A stretch of 64,000 nucleotides of DNA, from contig DASRDZ010000025.1 of NCBI GenBank assembly GCA_035652335.1, positions 1 to 64,000 on the forward strand, read 5' to 3'. Below, in pieces: positions 7,946 through 15,405 of this stretch. The notes beneath the pieces were generated by a model. It was not told the origin of the DNA. It ran no database searches and was given only the letters and a program-made list of their open reading frames with translations. A program made the position numbers and the translations under genes. This DNA comes from DASRDZ01 sp035652335 (GTDB lineage Bacteria > Chloroflexota > Dormibacteria > Aeolococcales > Aeolococcaceae). The first letter of the stretch is position 1. Every line of letters starts with the position of its first letter.

Positions 7946-9217
7946 CTAGAAGCTGAAGGCCCGCTCGCCGCGCAGCCAGTGCGGCAGGGCGCCGACCAGC
8001 GCCTCGGGACGCGTCTGCGCCTTGACCATGTACTCCAGCGCGCCCAGCGACATGGCGTCGTCGACGAGCTGCTTCTCCATGAAGTTGCTCAGCACCACCA
8101 CCGGCAGGTCGCGCATCTCGCCGCCGCGCAGCGCCTGCAGGAAGGCGATGCCGTTCATGCGCGGCATCATGATGTCGAGCAGCACCAGGTCGGGGCGCCG
8201 CTCGGCGGCGCGCTCCAGGCCCTCCAGGCCGTCGCCGGCGTGGCGCACGGTGTAGCCGCGCGACTCCAGCAGGACGCGGTAGAGCTTGGCGATGGTGGGG
8301 TCGTCCTCGACCAGCAGGATGTCGCCGGTCGGCGGGGCGTCGTCGACGAAGGTGTCGTCGCCGCCGTCGAGCAGGGCGGGGTCGAAGTGGGTCGGCGCCG
8401 GCGGGGGCGCGACCGGCGCGGCGGACGCCGCGGGGAAGGACCACGTCCTGGTGCCGTCGAGGACGGTGAGGGTGGGCGCACCGCCGTTGCCGGCCGGCTT
8501 CTCCGGCGCGGCGGGCGCGGCCGGGGCGACGGTGTCGCTGTCGCGCACGACGGCGAAGTCCGCGGCGGGCTCGACGGGGACCGCGCTCGCCGACCAGCCC
8601 ATGGTGGTGGGGGCGGGGACCCAGCCGTTCGGAGCGGACGGGGCGTGGCCGTTGCCGCTGCCGTTGCTGGCGGCGGGGACGTCCGGCGTCTGGCCCGCCT
8701 CGACCTCGGGCAGCATCCATGCGGCGGCCTTCTCAGCGGCCGGGCTGACCGGCTCGGCTGGGGGCGCGGCGGCCTCCACCGGCTCGGGGTCGGCGGCGGG
8801 CTGGGGTGCGGGAGGCGCTGCCGCGAGCGGCGTCCAGGCGGGCTCGGCCGGCACCGCGGGCGGCGCCGGGGGCGTCCAGCGGGAGGGTGCGGTGGCGGGT
8901 TCGGTCACCACGGGCGCCGTCGCCGTCGCCGCCGTCTCCGCCGGCGGTGCCTCCGCCACGTCGCTGCGCGCCGCGACCGCGTACACCTCACGCGGGCGCC
9001 GCGATGGGGCCGCGCTCACCGCCGCCGCCGCGCGCTCCGCGGCGACGCGCGCCGCATCCGCCGCGGCGGCGACCTGCACCAGCTCCTGCCGCAGCCGTGA
9101 CGAGCGCCGGGCCCAGAGGACGATGATCCCGCCCTCGACGAGGACGAGCACGGACAGCGCGAGGATCAGCTGATCCCGGTTGGCAGCGAGCAGGTTGACC
9201 ACGTCGTTGAACCGCAT
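7946..9217 (-). CDS. Membrane-tethered response-regulator receiver protein
   Basis: 423 residues. One transmembrane helix near 16-38 (LILALSVLVLVEGGIIVLWA) is followed by a short coiled segment (RLRQELVQVAAAADAARVAAERA), a ~190-residue Ala/Pro/Glu-rich linker, and a C-terminal REC domain from DILLVEDDP. Phospho-acceptor Asp is in LVLLDIMMP near 348; acidic pair EDD and Lys in YMVKAQ are conserved. No output domain follows. It could act as a phosphate sink or membrane-localised signalling switch; the partner kinase is not adjacent. Confidence 0.82.
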   Translation of the reverse strand: MRFNDVVNLLAANRDQLILALSVLVLVEGGIIVLWARRSSRLRQELVQVAAAADAARVAAERAAAAVSAAPSRRPREVYAVAARSDVAEAPPAETAATATAPVVTEPATAPSRWTPPAPPAVPAEPAWTPLAAAPPAPQPAADPEPVEAAAPPAEPVSPAAEKAAAWMLPEVEAGQTPDVPAASNGSGNGHAPSAPNGWVPAPTTMGWSASAVPVEPAADFAVVRDSDTVAPAAPAAPEKPAGNGGAPTLTVLDGTRTWSFPAASAAPVAPPPAPTHFDPALLDGGDDTFVDDAPPTGDILLVEDDPTIAKLYRVLLESRGYTVRHAGDGLEGLERAAERRPDLVLLDIMMPRMNGIAFLQALRGGEMRDLPVVVLSNFMEKQLVDDAMSLGALEYMVKAQTRPEALVGALPHWLRGERAFSF

Positions 9218-9223
9218 GGCCCG

Positions 9224-9229
9224 ACGCTA
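9224..9229 (-). promoter_or_regulatory. -10 hexamer TAGCGT of the membrane-tethered REC gene
   Basis: TAGCGT on the minus strand ends 6 nt before ATG 9217, the spacing expected if transcription begins at the start codon itself. Confidence 0.45.
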
Positions 9230-9317
9230 CACCGCCCTCTGAGCACCCACGCCGACGCCCAACGCCCTGTGCTCGCCGCGTTACCCGCGCGTTGCGGGGT
9301 CCGCCGGAGGCTTCCTG

Positions 9318-9518
9318 CTAGGCCGCCTTGCCGCAGTTCCGCGCGTGCTTGACGATGCGCTCGCGCTTGGGCTCCCCGGGCTTGCGGGCGTGGCGGAAGG
9401 CGATCTCGACGCTGATCTCGTTCTGCCGCATGAAGTGGCCGCAGACGGGGCACTTCACGGAGGTGAGGATGTCCTTCTGGGAGTTGACTCCCTTGGACTC
9501 CTTGATGGTGTTGGCCAT
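9318..9518 (-). CDS. Small zinc-ribbon-like protein
   Basis: 66 residues, MANTIKES... Two metal-ligand clusters are visible: CPVCGH near 23-28 and H...C in KHARNC near the end; many Lys/Arg between suggest nucleic-acid or ribosome binding, which is inference. The start at 9518 is preferred over an in-frame ATG at 9527 because that ATG lies inside the -10 element TACAAT. No family recognised. It stands alone between divergently placed genes. Confidence 0.62.
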   Translation of the reverse strand: MANTIKESKGVNSQKDILTSVKCPVCGHFMRQNEISVEIAFRHARKPGEPKRERIVKHARNCGKAA

Positions 9519-9525
9519 GGGCGGC

Positions 9526-9531
9526 ATTGTA
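9526..9531 (-). promoter_or_regulatory. -10 hexamer TACAAT deciding the start at 9518
   Basis: TACAAT ends 7 nt before ATG 9518 on the minus strand; its last bases contain the alternative ATG 9527, ruling that codon out if this is the promoter. Confidence 0.5.
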
Positions 9532-9564
9532 GCCGCCCCGCGGCGCCCGGTCGTCGCGCCTCTG

Positions 9565-9570
9565 TACCAT
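9565..9570 (+). promoter_or_regulatory. -10 hexamer TACCAT deciding the start at 9581
   Basis: TACCAT ends 10 nt before ATG 9581 and overlaps the in-frame ATG 9569, supporting the later start. No ribosome site. Confidence 0.45.
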
Positions 9571-9580
9571 GCCAGCCGCC

Positions 9581-10210
9581 ATGGAAGGCCGACGCCGGCA
9601 CCCCCGCCGCCACCCCACCGCCGCAGCCCTCCTGCTGCTCGCCGCGGGGGTGCTGGTGAGCGCCTGCGGCGCCAACGGCGAGGGCGCTCCGCCCGACGCC
9701 GGCTGCCCGGTGGGGACGGTCAACTCCTGCACCTCGCCGACCCCGGAGCCGAGCACGGCGACGAGCGGCAGCAGCTCCAGCACCAGCGCCGCCAAGGACC
9801 CCTGCTTCACCGCGCCCACCCCCTCGCCGGTGCCCGGTGGCGACGCCTTCTGCACCTCGGTGGTGATCAGCACCACCCTCCCCGACGGCCTCGCCTACGG
9901 CGACATCAAGCAAGGCACCGGCCCGAGCCCCAAGCAGGGCCAGCAGGTCACCGTGCAGTACACCGGCTGGCTGCAGTCGACGGGCCAGATGTTCGACAGC
10001 TCCCGCCTGCCCGGCCGCTCGCCCTTCCAGTTCACCATCGGCGGCCAGGTGATCCCGGGCTGGAACGAGGGCGTGCCCACCATGCAGGTGGGCGGCAAGC
10101 GGCGCTTCATCATCCCGGCCTCGCTGGCCTACGGCGCGCAGGGAAGCCCGCCGACCATCCCGCCCAACGCCACCCTGGTCTTCGACATCGAGCTGCTCAG
10201 CATCGGCTGA
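9581..10210 (+). CDS. FKBP-type peptidyl-prolyl cis-trans isomerase, lipoprotein
   Basis: 209 residues. The signal ends in the lipobox LVSAC (Cys 29), then a Ser/Thr/Pro linker, then a complete FKBP domain in the last ~105 residues: GLAYGDIKQGTG, VTVQYTGWL, the active-site strand FDSS, PFQFTIGGQVIPGWNEGV, GGKRRFIIP, LAYG and the closing LVFDIELLSI. It should catalyse proline isomerisation in proteins outside the membrane and assist secreted-protein folding, fitting the many exported proteins nearby. It has its own promoter and converges with the flavoprotein gene. Confidence 0.9.
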   Translation: MEGRRRHPRRHPTAAALLLLAAGVLVSACGANGEGAPPDAGCPVGTVNSCTSPTPEPSTATSGSSSSTSAAKDPCFTAPTPSPVPGGDAFCTSVVISTTLPDGLAYGDIKQGTGPSPKQGQQVTVQYTGWLQSTGQMFDSSRLPGRSPFQFTIGGQVIPGWNEGVPTMQVGGKRRFIIPASLAYGAQGSPPTIPPNATLVFDIELLSIG

Positions 10211-10225
10211 GCCGGGCGCGGAGCC

Positions 10226-11410
10226 TCAGCGGCGCAGCGCGGTCTTGAGCATCCGCCGGGTCACGCCTGGATGGCGCACCCCGATGCGCAGCAGTGAGCG
10301 GGCGCGGAACCGCGTGCTGAGCGCCTCGGCGACGAACCACGGCGGCACCGCCTCGATCATGCGCACCCCCCGGTCCCAGGAGGCGTCCTGGAAGCGGCCG
10401 AGGGCGAGGGAGACCCGGTAGGCGATCCCGAAGTCGCGCCCGAAGCGCTCCCGCCAGGACTGGTCGAAGGCGGCCAGCGGCGTGTCGTCGCCGCGCTTCA
10501 CCGACTCGGCGACCGCGCGCCCCACCCCGGTCCCGGCGCGCATCACGAAGCGGATGCCCTCGCCCACCAGCGACGACCCCTGCGCCGCCGCGTCGCCCAC
10601 CGCCACCACGCGCGGCGACACCAGCACCCGGCGCGGCCGCTCGGCGGGGAAGAGCCCGGCGTGCATCTCCACGGGCTGCGCCCCGCCGAGCAGCGGCGCA
10701 AGCGAGGGGAGCGCCATGAGCCGCTCCAGGTAGTCGCGCGGGTCGACGTCCACCTCCGGCTTGAGCACGCCGACGCCGACGCGCACCCGGCCGTCGCCGT
10801 ACGGGAACACCCAGCCGTACCCCGACGGCGCCACCGCCGACCCCATCACCAGCCAGCAGGTGTCCGCCGGCACCAGCGGCGCGTGCATGTCGAGCTCCGC
10901 CCCCACCCCGCGGCGCACGAAGCCGGGACGCCCGGCGGCGCGGCTCAGCACGCAGGCGTTGCCGGTGGCGTCGACGGCGTAGCGCGCCACCGCCCGCCAC
11001 TCCCCGCCGTGGGAGCGCACGGTCAGCGCGACGCCGCTGTCCGACACCGACATCCCCGTCACCGTCGAGCGGAGGAACAGCTCCGCCCCCTCCTCGGCCG
11101 CGCGGGTGGCCAGCCACTGGTAGAGCCCCCGCACGTCGAGCACCCCGACGACGCCGGGCAGCGACACGCGGCAGGCGGCGTTGGGCGACTCGAAGTGCAC
11201 GTGGGTGATCGGGTTCCACAGCGAGTCCGGCACGCCGAGCGCGCGCATGTCGGCGACGAACGTCCCCCCGCTGGTGCGGGTGGGGATGCCGAACGCGGCC
11301 TCGCGCTCCAGCACCGCGACGCGAAGCCCCTCGCGCGCCGCGGCGATGGCCGCGCACAGCCCGGCGGGGCCTCCCCCGGCGACGACGACGTCGTACATCG
11401 GGGACATCAT
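10226..11410 (-). CDS. Geranylgeranyl reductase family FAD-dependent oxidoreductase
   Basis: 394 residues. The N-terminal dinucleotide fold YDVVVAGGGPAGLCAAIAA binds FAD; a second FAD contact VVAVGDAAAQGSSLVGEGI lies near 275-293 (the GD motif), and DVRGLYQWLATRAAEEGAE matches the family. Members reduce isoprenoid chains (chlorophyll or archaeal-type lipids, menaquinone side chains) or act as FixC-like hydroxylases; the isoprenoid substrate here cannot be decided. No lipid-biosynthesis gene is adjacent. ATGs at 11410, 11407 and 11398 are all possible; the longest is given. Confidence 0.82.
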   Translation of the reverse strand: MMSPMYDVVVAGGGPAGLCAAIAAAREGLRVAVLEREAAFGIPTRTSGGTFVADMRALGVPDSLWNPITHVHFESPNAACRVSLPGVVGVLDVRGLYQWLATRAAEEGAELFLRSTVTGMSVSDSGVALTVRSHGGEWRAVARYAVDATGNACVLSRAAGRPGFVRRGVGAELDMHAPLVPADTCWLVMGSAVAPSGYGWVFPYGDGRVRVGVGVLKPEVDVDPRDYLERLMALPSLAPLLGGAQPVEMHAGLFPAERPRRVLVSPRVVAVGDAAAQGSSLVGEGIRFVMRAGTGVGRAVAESVKRGDDTPLAAFDQSWRERFGRDFGIAYRVSLALGRFQDASWDRGVRMIEAVPPWFVAEALSTRFRARSLLRIGVRHPGVTRRMLKTALRR

Positions 11411-11442
11411 CGCCGCTCACGCGTGGCCGCCGTCCCCCACGC

Positions 11443-11448
11443 TACGCT
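11443..11448 (+). promoter_or_regulatory. -10 hexamer TACGCT of the tandem Cys4 genes
   Basis: TACGCT ends 9 nt before ATG 11458. The opposite strand of the same stretch offers TAGCGT for the divergent flavoprotein gene, so the 47-bp gap is probably a back-to-back promoter. Confidence 0.45.
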
Positions 11449-11457
11449 AGACCGCCG

Positions 11458-11682
11458 ATGGCCGAGTACCCCACCCCCGTCGACGACACCCACCGCCGCC
11501 TCCTCTACAAGGTCGAGGACAGCATCCTCCAGGGGGAGCCGTACGACGACGAGAAGTGCGGCACCTGCCGCTACTACATCGGCGTCGACGACATCGCCTA
11601 CTGCAACCACATGAAGCTGCGCATCCTTGTCGGTGAGCGCTGGTGGTGCCAGTGGTGGGAGCCGGTGGAGGAGGAGGGGTGA
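11458..11682 (+). CDS. Four-cysteine, Trp-rich small protein, copy 1 (HiPIP-like spacing)
   Basis: 74 residues. The core reads CGTCRYY...IAYCNH...ILVGERWWCQWWE: C-x2-C-x11-C-x14-C, with Tyr pairs after the second Cys and Trp pairs on both sides of the last. Spacing and the aromatic residue before the final Cys resemble small high-potential iron-sulfur proteins; a zinc ribbon is the alternative. There is no signal peptide. The gene overlaps the next one by 4 bp (GTGA) and the two proteins are clear paralogues. Function unknown; an electron carrier is one hypothesis. Confidence 0.72.
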   Translation: MAEYPTPVDDTHRRLLYKVEDSILQGEPYDDEKCGTCRYYIGVDDIAYCNHMKLRILVGERWWCQWWEPVEEEG

Positions 11683-11903
11683 GCCAGAGCCGCGACGAGC
11701 AGATGGAGCAGGAGAACCAGCAGCTCCAGGCCCTGGTCCGCGAGGCGAAGCTGAAGGGCTCACCGAGCGGCGAGCAGCGCTGCGACAACTGCCGCTACTA
11801 CGCCGGGGAGCACAAGAAGATCGCCTACTGCGAGCACCCCAGGCTGCAGATCCTGGTCGGCGCCGACTGGTGGTGCCAGTGGTGGGAGGCCCCCCAGGGC
11901 TGA
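11679..11903 (+). CDS. Four-cysteine, Trp-rich small protein, copy 2 (paralogue)
   Basis: 74 residues from a GTG overlapping the stop of copy 1, so translation is probably coupled. The first ~30 residues form a Gln/Glu-rich amphipathic helix (DEQMEQENQQLQALVREAK), different from copy 1. The core CDNCRYY...IAYCEH...ILVGADWWCQWWE repeats the same pattern with C-x2-C-x12-C-x14-C. Cys, Tyr and Trp positions are retained while linkers diverge, so metal binding is probably what selection keeps. Copy 2 may dimerise through the helix, or pair with copy 1. No annotation can be assigned. Confidence 0.72.
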   Translation: MSQSRDEQMEQENQQLQALVREAKLKGSPSGEQRCDNCRYYAGEHKKIAYCEHPRLQILVGADWWCQWWEAPQG

Positions 11904-11907
11904 CCCG

Positions 11908-12036
11908 CTAGCTGCGGCCGACCGCCCGCCAGACGCCGTAGCAGATGACCACTGCGACGAGCAGCAGCCCGGCGGGGATTCCCAGGACGTAGAGCAGGTT
12001 GGGCGCCGGGCTCTCGGCCAGCAGCAGCGACGACAT
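11908..12036 (-). CDS. Small single-pass membrane peptide
   Basis: 42 residues. MSSLLLAESPAPN leads into one long hydrophobic helix (LLYVLGIPAGLLLVAVVICYG) and a short basic tail WRAVGRS. GGAG lies about 9 nt upstream of the ATG. A longer reading from 12117 exists but begins in low-quality sequence. Family and function are unknown; very small TM proteins often modulate larger membrane complexes, which is only an analogy. Confidence 0.45.
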   Translation of the reverse strand: MSSLLLAESPAPNLLYVLGIPAGLLLVAVVICYGVWRAVGRS

Positions 12037-12420
12037 TCGAGGCACTCCGCGGTGAGGGGTCTGCTCGGTGGCCCGCGCCGGCGGCGCGGTCGCACATCTA
12101 TGTAGCAGGTTGAGCATCGCCCCGGCAGCGCCGGGACCCCTGCGGATGCCGCGGGGGACGTGATGTCCCCCGCGGCAGAGGGGAGGGGATGTCGGGTGTG
12201 GACCCCGCCGTCACCCCTCTTCACGCGCCAGCCCGGAGAAGTTGACGGACGTGCGGGAAAGTTGCGCAGCGGTCGCCCGACCCGGAGAATGAGGGCCAGC
12301 CAGGGAAGGCGACAGGTGCGGCCCGACGACCATGACGGTGAGCGTCCGGCTGCGCGTCGGGCGACCCGGCGTGCGGGAAAGCAGCCCCCCGCGTCGTTCT
12401 ACCGGAAGGAGATGGTTCGC
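12037..12420. other. 384-bp non-coding gap with two strong hairpins
   Basis: No convincing gene. It holds two adjacent GC hairpins (12121-12135 and 12147-12177), then TTGACG near 12241 as a possible -35, and ends in a ribosome site GGAAGGAG for the gene starting at 12421. The long leader contrasts with the near-leaderless genes elsewhere in the window. Confidence 0.5.
12121..12177. terminator. Tandem GC-rich hairpins, possible terminator or structured leader
   Basis: The first hairpin is CCCGGC-AGC-GCCGGG. The second is a perfect 13-bp stem, TGCCGCGGGGGAC, loop GTGAT, and its exact complement at 12165-12177. No U-tract follows on either strand, so factor-independent termination would be atypical; RNA structure ahead of the 12421 gene or a protein site are alternatives. 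Confidence 0.5.
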
Positions 12421-13824
12421 ATGAAGCATTTGCTCGGAACCCGCCGCTCGGCCGGCATCGCCGCGTCCGTGGTGGTCACCCTCGGCGCCGCCCTGGGCAG
12501 CACCGTGCTCGCCTCCAGTGGCGGCGGCACCGCCGGCACCGGCTTCACCGCGCCGGTGCAGATCCCGCAGTCGGGCGGCCTGGGTGAGCCCAGCCTCGCG
12601 CTCGACAGCAGCGGCCGCCTGGTGGCCACCGCGCCCCAGTCGATCGGCAACATCAACGGCGGGGGCAGCCCCGTCTGGACGTCGACCAACGGCGGCGCCG
12701 GCTGGGCGGGCCCCGTGCATCCCACCGGCGACCCGGTGAGCGGCGGCGACACCGACCTGGCCGTCGACCCGGCCGGCGACATCTACCAGGCCGACCTCTG
12801 GCTGGGCAACTCGGCGATGGCGGTCTCCACCGACCACGGTGCCAGCTTCATCGCCAACGAGTACGGCCACACCCAGCCGGGCGACGACCGCCCCTGGATC
12901 GCCTACTCGGCCAAGGACAACGCCATCTACATGGTCTACGACGGCGTCGACGCCGTCCACGTGGCCAAGAGCGCGCCGCTGGTGGCGCCGCAGGCCGGAC
13001 TGGTGCTCGCCCAGGACGTGCCGGTCATCCCCGAGAGCGCCGTCAGCGTCGGGCTCAGCGTCTCCGGCGTCAGCACGCCCGTGCGCGAGTGCGTGTGCCC
13101 GCCCGGCGGCATCGCCGTCGACCCCTCGAGCGGCTCGGTGTACGTCACCTACAGCAAGCAGAACGGGGGCGGCGAGGGCGGCGCCGTCGGTGTGGCGCGC
13201 AGCGACAACGGCGGCCTCACCTGGACCACGATGTCGATCCCGGGCACCGGCAGCACCGGCAGCGCCTTCGACGTCGAGTACAACTTCGCACCGGTCAAGG
13301 TCGACGCCAACGGCACCGTGTACGTGGCCTGGGGCGAGGGTCGCAACATCAGCACCGACGCCAACGGCAACCACGTGGCCGGCGGCGGCGTGACCATCAA
13401 GTACGCCTACAGCACCGACAAGGGCGCCACCTGGAGCGCCCCGGTGACCCTGTCGGCGAGCAGCGGCACGGCGACCTTCCCGACGCTCGACGTGGTGTCG
13501 CCCGGCGTGATCGACGCCGCCTGGTACGGCACCTCGGCGACGGGCGATCCCAACCTGGTGCCGGGCAGCGCGTCCTGGGACGTCGACTACGCGCAGGTCA
13601 CCGCCGCCAACACCGCCACCCCGGTGGTCACCGCCAGCACCGCGGTGAGCGGGATCCACAGCGGCTGCATCCAGACGGGCGGCAGCGGCAGCTCACTCTG
13701 CGGCGACCGCAGCCTGCTCGACTTCTTCCAGCTCGTCGTCGACCACAACGGCAAGGCCAACATCATCTACACGGCCGGCGACGCCGGCGCGGGGACGACC
13801 CTCTACTTCGCCCGCCAGAGCTAG
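12421..13824 (+). CDS. Secreted Asp-box (BNR/sialidase-like) beta-propeller protein
   Basis: 467 residues. Start at ATG 12421 is set by GGAAGGAG 9 nt upstream rather than ATG 12412, which overlaps that site. A Sec signal covers residues 1-35 (SAGIAASVVVTLGAALGSTVLA). At least four Asp-box turns are visible: STNGGAGW, STDHGASF, SDNGGLTW and STDKGATW, the S-x-D-x-G-x-x-W/F pattern marking beta-propeller blades. The catalytic Arg triad and Tyr/Glu pair of true sialidases are not evident, so a carbohydrate-binding or structural propeller is as likely as an exo-glycosidase. It is probably released or surface-attached. Confidence 0.78.
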   Translation: MKHLLGTRRSAGIAASVVVTLGAALGSTVLASSGGGTAGTGFTAPVQIPQSGGLGEPSLALDSSGRLVATAPQSIGNINGGGSPVWTSTNGGAGWAGPVHPTGDPVSGGDTDLAVDPAGDIYQADLWLGNSAMAVSTDHGASFIANEYGHTQPGDDRPWIAYSAKDNAIYMVYDGVDAVHVAKSAPLVAPQAGLVLAQDVPVIPESAVSVGLSVSGVSTPVRECVCPPGGIAVDPSSGSVYVTYSKQNGGGEGGAVGVARSDNGGLTWTTMSIPGTGSTGSAFDVEYNFAPVKVDANGTVYVAWGEGRNISTDANGNHVAGGGVTIKYAYSTDKGATWSAPVTLSASSGTATFPTLDVVSPGVIDAAWYGTSATGDPNLVPGSASWDVDYAQVTAANTATPVVTASTAVSGIHSGCIQTGGSGSSLCGDRSLLDFFQLVVDHNGKANIIYTAGDAGAGTTLYFARQS

Positions 13825-14063
13825 GCGGAGAGGACCCGCCCCAGCAGGCAGCCCGCGAAGGCCGCCAGCAGCACCACGGCGCCGAGGCACACCATCGCCC
13901 GGCGCCCGGTGCTGAGCGGGTGGGTGGCGCGCCGGGCGGGGCCAGCGATGCGGTGGGCTGCAATCGCGCCCACCGCATCCTGTCCCATTCCCCTTCTCAC
14001 CGCAGGCGCGACCGAGCCGCTGAGCGCGACGGCACGCCTCCGTGAAAACGACATGCGGATCAT
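13821..14063 (-). CDS. Small membrane protein, unknown
   Basis: 80 residues. A basic, Ala-rich N-terminal half (SFSRRRAVALSGSVAPAVRRG) precedes a C-terminal hydrophobic helix (AMVCLGAVVLLAAFAGCLLG) near 56-76. The ribosome site GAGGGG lies 6 nt before the ATG. Its stop overlaps the stop of the Asp-box gene by 4 bp on the opposite strand. A longer upstream reading has shadow-frame composition and is not used. No family recognised. Confidence 0.45.
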   Translation of the reverse strand: MIRMSFSRRRAVALSGSVAPAVRRGMGQDAVGAIAAHRIAGPARRATHPLSTGRRAMVCLGAVVLLAAFAGCLLGRVLSA

Positions 14064-14330
14064 CGATACCCCTCGCGTCGGGCCGCCGGCGTGTTCCCTG
14101 TTCGCCACGCGGCCTCGCGTTGCCCGCGAGTGTAGGAAGGCCTGAGCAGAGCGGCGCGCCGCGGCACACGGCCGTGATCGTGTTGCGTGCGCCGTTTCAC
14201 GGGCGCGTCGCGCCGCACCCCGCCGGGAGGGCTCCGCGGCGGCCGATTCGCCTTGTGCGGCCTGGCGTTCTCCGCGAGTCTGCGAGGTCCCGCGCGGTTT
14301 CACAGGCCTTTACCCGCGCCGGCCGTGGTG

Positions 14331-14336
14331 TAGGGT
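14331..14336 (+). promoter_or_regulatory. -10 hexamer TAGGGT of the DUF2277 gene
   Basis: TAGGGT ends 7 nt before ATG 14344, with no ribosome site; consistent with transcription starting at or next to the start codon. Confidence 0.5.
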
Positions 14337-14343
14337 TGCCGGC

Positions 14344-14571
14344 ATGTGCCGATCCATCAAGACGCTGCGCGGCGCCACCCCGCCGCCCACCGCCGAGGAC
14401 ACCCGCGCCGCGGCCCTGCAGTACGTCCGCAAGCTGAGCGGCTACCGCGTCCCCTCGCAGGCCAACCGGGCCGCCTTCGACGCGGCCGTCGAGGACATCG
14501 CCGCCGTCACCGACCGGCTGCTGGCCAGCCTGGTGGTTCCCGGTCGCGCCGCCGCACCGGCGGCTAGGTGA
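14344..14571 (+). CDS. DUF2277 family protein
   Basis: 75 residues. The family signature is clear: MCRSIKTLRG at the start, then PPPTAEDTRAAALQYVRKLSG and PSQANRAAFDAAVEDIA, ending in a Leu-rich helix. DUF2277 proteins are small, cytoplasmic, all-helical and of unknown function, found mainly in actinobacteria and relatives. The conserved Cys 2 is present. It converges with the DsrE gene, overlapping by 8 bp. Confidence 0.88.
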   Translation: MCRSIKTLRGATPPPTAEDTRAAALQYVRKLSGYRVPSQANRAAFDAAVEDIAAVTDRLLASLVVPGRAAAPAAR

Positions 14572-15073
14572 AGATGATCTGGCCGCCGGCGGCCAGCGCG
14601 TAGAACTCGCCGACGGTGATGATGCCCTTCACCTGCGGGATGAAGTCGTCCATGGTGAGGCCGAACATGTCGACGGTCATCTTGCAGGCGTAGAGCCCGG
14701 CGCCGCTGTCGGCGACCATCGCCACGAACTCGGGGATCGACGGCATGTCGATCTGCCCCATCTTGTGCTCCATGTAGTGGGTCAGCGCGCTCGACACGCC
14801 GGGCACGCCGCCGACCCAGGTGGCGAGATGCAGTCCCGGGTTGCCGACGCTCGCGACCTTGATGTGGTCGATCCGCTTGCGGTTGATCACGTCGAGCCCG
14901 AAGAAGGTGAAGAAGAGATTGGCCTCGATGCCCTCGGCGCGCGCGCCGTTGGCCATGATCAGGCCGGGGTACGCTCCCTCCAGCGAACCCTGGGAGATGA
15001 TGATCGACACCTTCTCGATGGTGTCCGTTCGCTGCGCCGGCTGCTCGGCCGGCGACTTGGCTGCGATGGCCAT
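14564..15073 (-). CDS. DsrE/DsrF-like sulfur-relay family protein
   Basis: 169 residues. The DsrE fold is recognisable from KVSIIISQGSLEGAYPGLIMANGA, the strand FFTFFGLDVI and the late LYACKMTVDMFGL, whose cysteine corresponds to the sulfur-carrying residue of DsrE-type proteins; ITVGEFYALA closes the domain. Expected role: accept persulfide sulfur and pass it on. The ATG overlaps the stop of the DsrC/TusE gene by one base, so the two are translationally coupled, and both follow SQR, placing it downstream of sulfide oxidation. Confidence 0.85.
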   Translation of the reverse strand: MAIAAKSPAEQPAQRTDTIEKVSIIISQGSLEGAYPGLIMANGARAEGIEANLFFTFFGLDVINRKRIDHIKVASVGNPGLHLATWVGGVPGVSSALTHYMEHKMGQIDMPSIPEFVAMVADSGAGLYACKMTVDMFGLTMDDFIPQVKGIITVGEFYALAAGGQIIFT

Positions 15074-15405
15074 CAGATGCACCCCCGTGGCTTGGGAATT
15101 CCCGCGATGCGCGCCGCCACCTTGGCCGGTCCCTTGGGGAACAGCTCGTAGAGGTCCTTGATGGGCACGCCCGACGTCTTGCTCAGCGCCCGCACCGGCG
15201 GCCCGGTGCCGTCGCGCTCGTACGCGGCACGCATCAGGCGGATCAGCTGCCAGTGCCGCTCGGTCAGCGTGGCGATGCCTTCGGCGGCCGCCAGCTCGGG
15301 CACCATCGCCTCGCTCCACTGCTCCGGGTGGAGGAAGAAGCCCTCGCCGTTGACGTCGACCGTCACGCCTGCGACGGTCCTCTGGAGCACGGTCTCTGCG
15401 ATCAC
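15073..15405 (-). CDS. DsrC/TusE family sulfur carrier, single-cysteine type
   Basis: 110 residues from a GTG overlapping the SQR stop by 4 bp (GTGA). Family features: VDVNGEGFFLHPEQWSEA, LTERHWQLI, and the C-terminal arm FPKGPAKVAARIAGIPKPRGCI. The penultimate Cys, which carries the persulfide, is present; the second Cys of dissimilatory DsrC (in an ACKIAG-like position) is replaced by Ala. That makes it a TusE/RspA-type carrier rather than a sulfite-reductase substrate protein. It probably receives sulfur from SQR and hands it to DsrE. Confidence 0.87.
   Translation of the reverse strand: MIAETVLQRTVAGVTVDVNGEGFFLHPEQWSEAMVPELAAAEGIATLTERHWQLIRLMRAAYERDGTGPPVRALSKTSGVPIKDLYELFPKGPAKVAARIAGIPKPRGCI

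Noticed and set aside
12211..13659. 482-residue minus-strand frame
   Set aside because: Antisense to the Asp-box propeller gene with signal peptide and ribosome site; no recognisable domain.
15073..15405. Dissimilatory DsrC
   Set aside because: Only the penultimate Cys is present; the second conserved Cys is Ala and no dsrAB genes are nearby.
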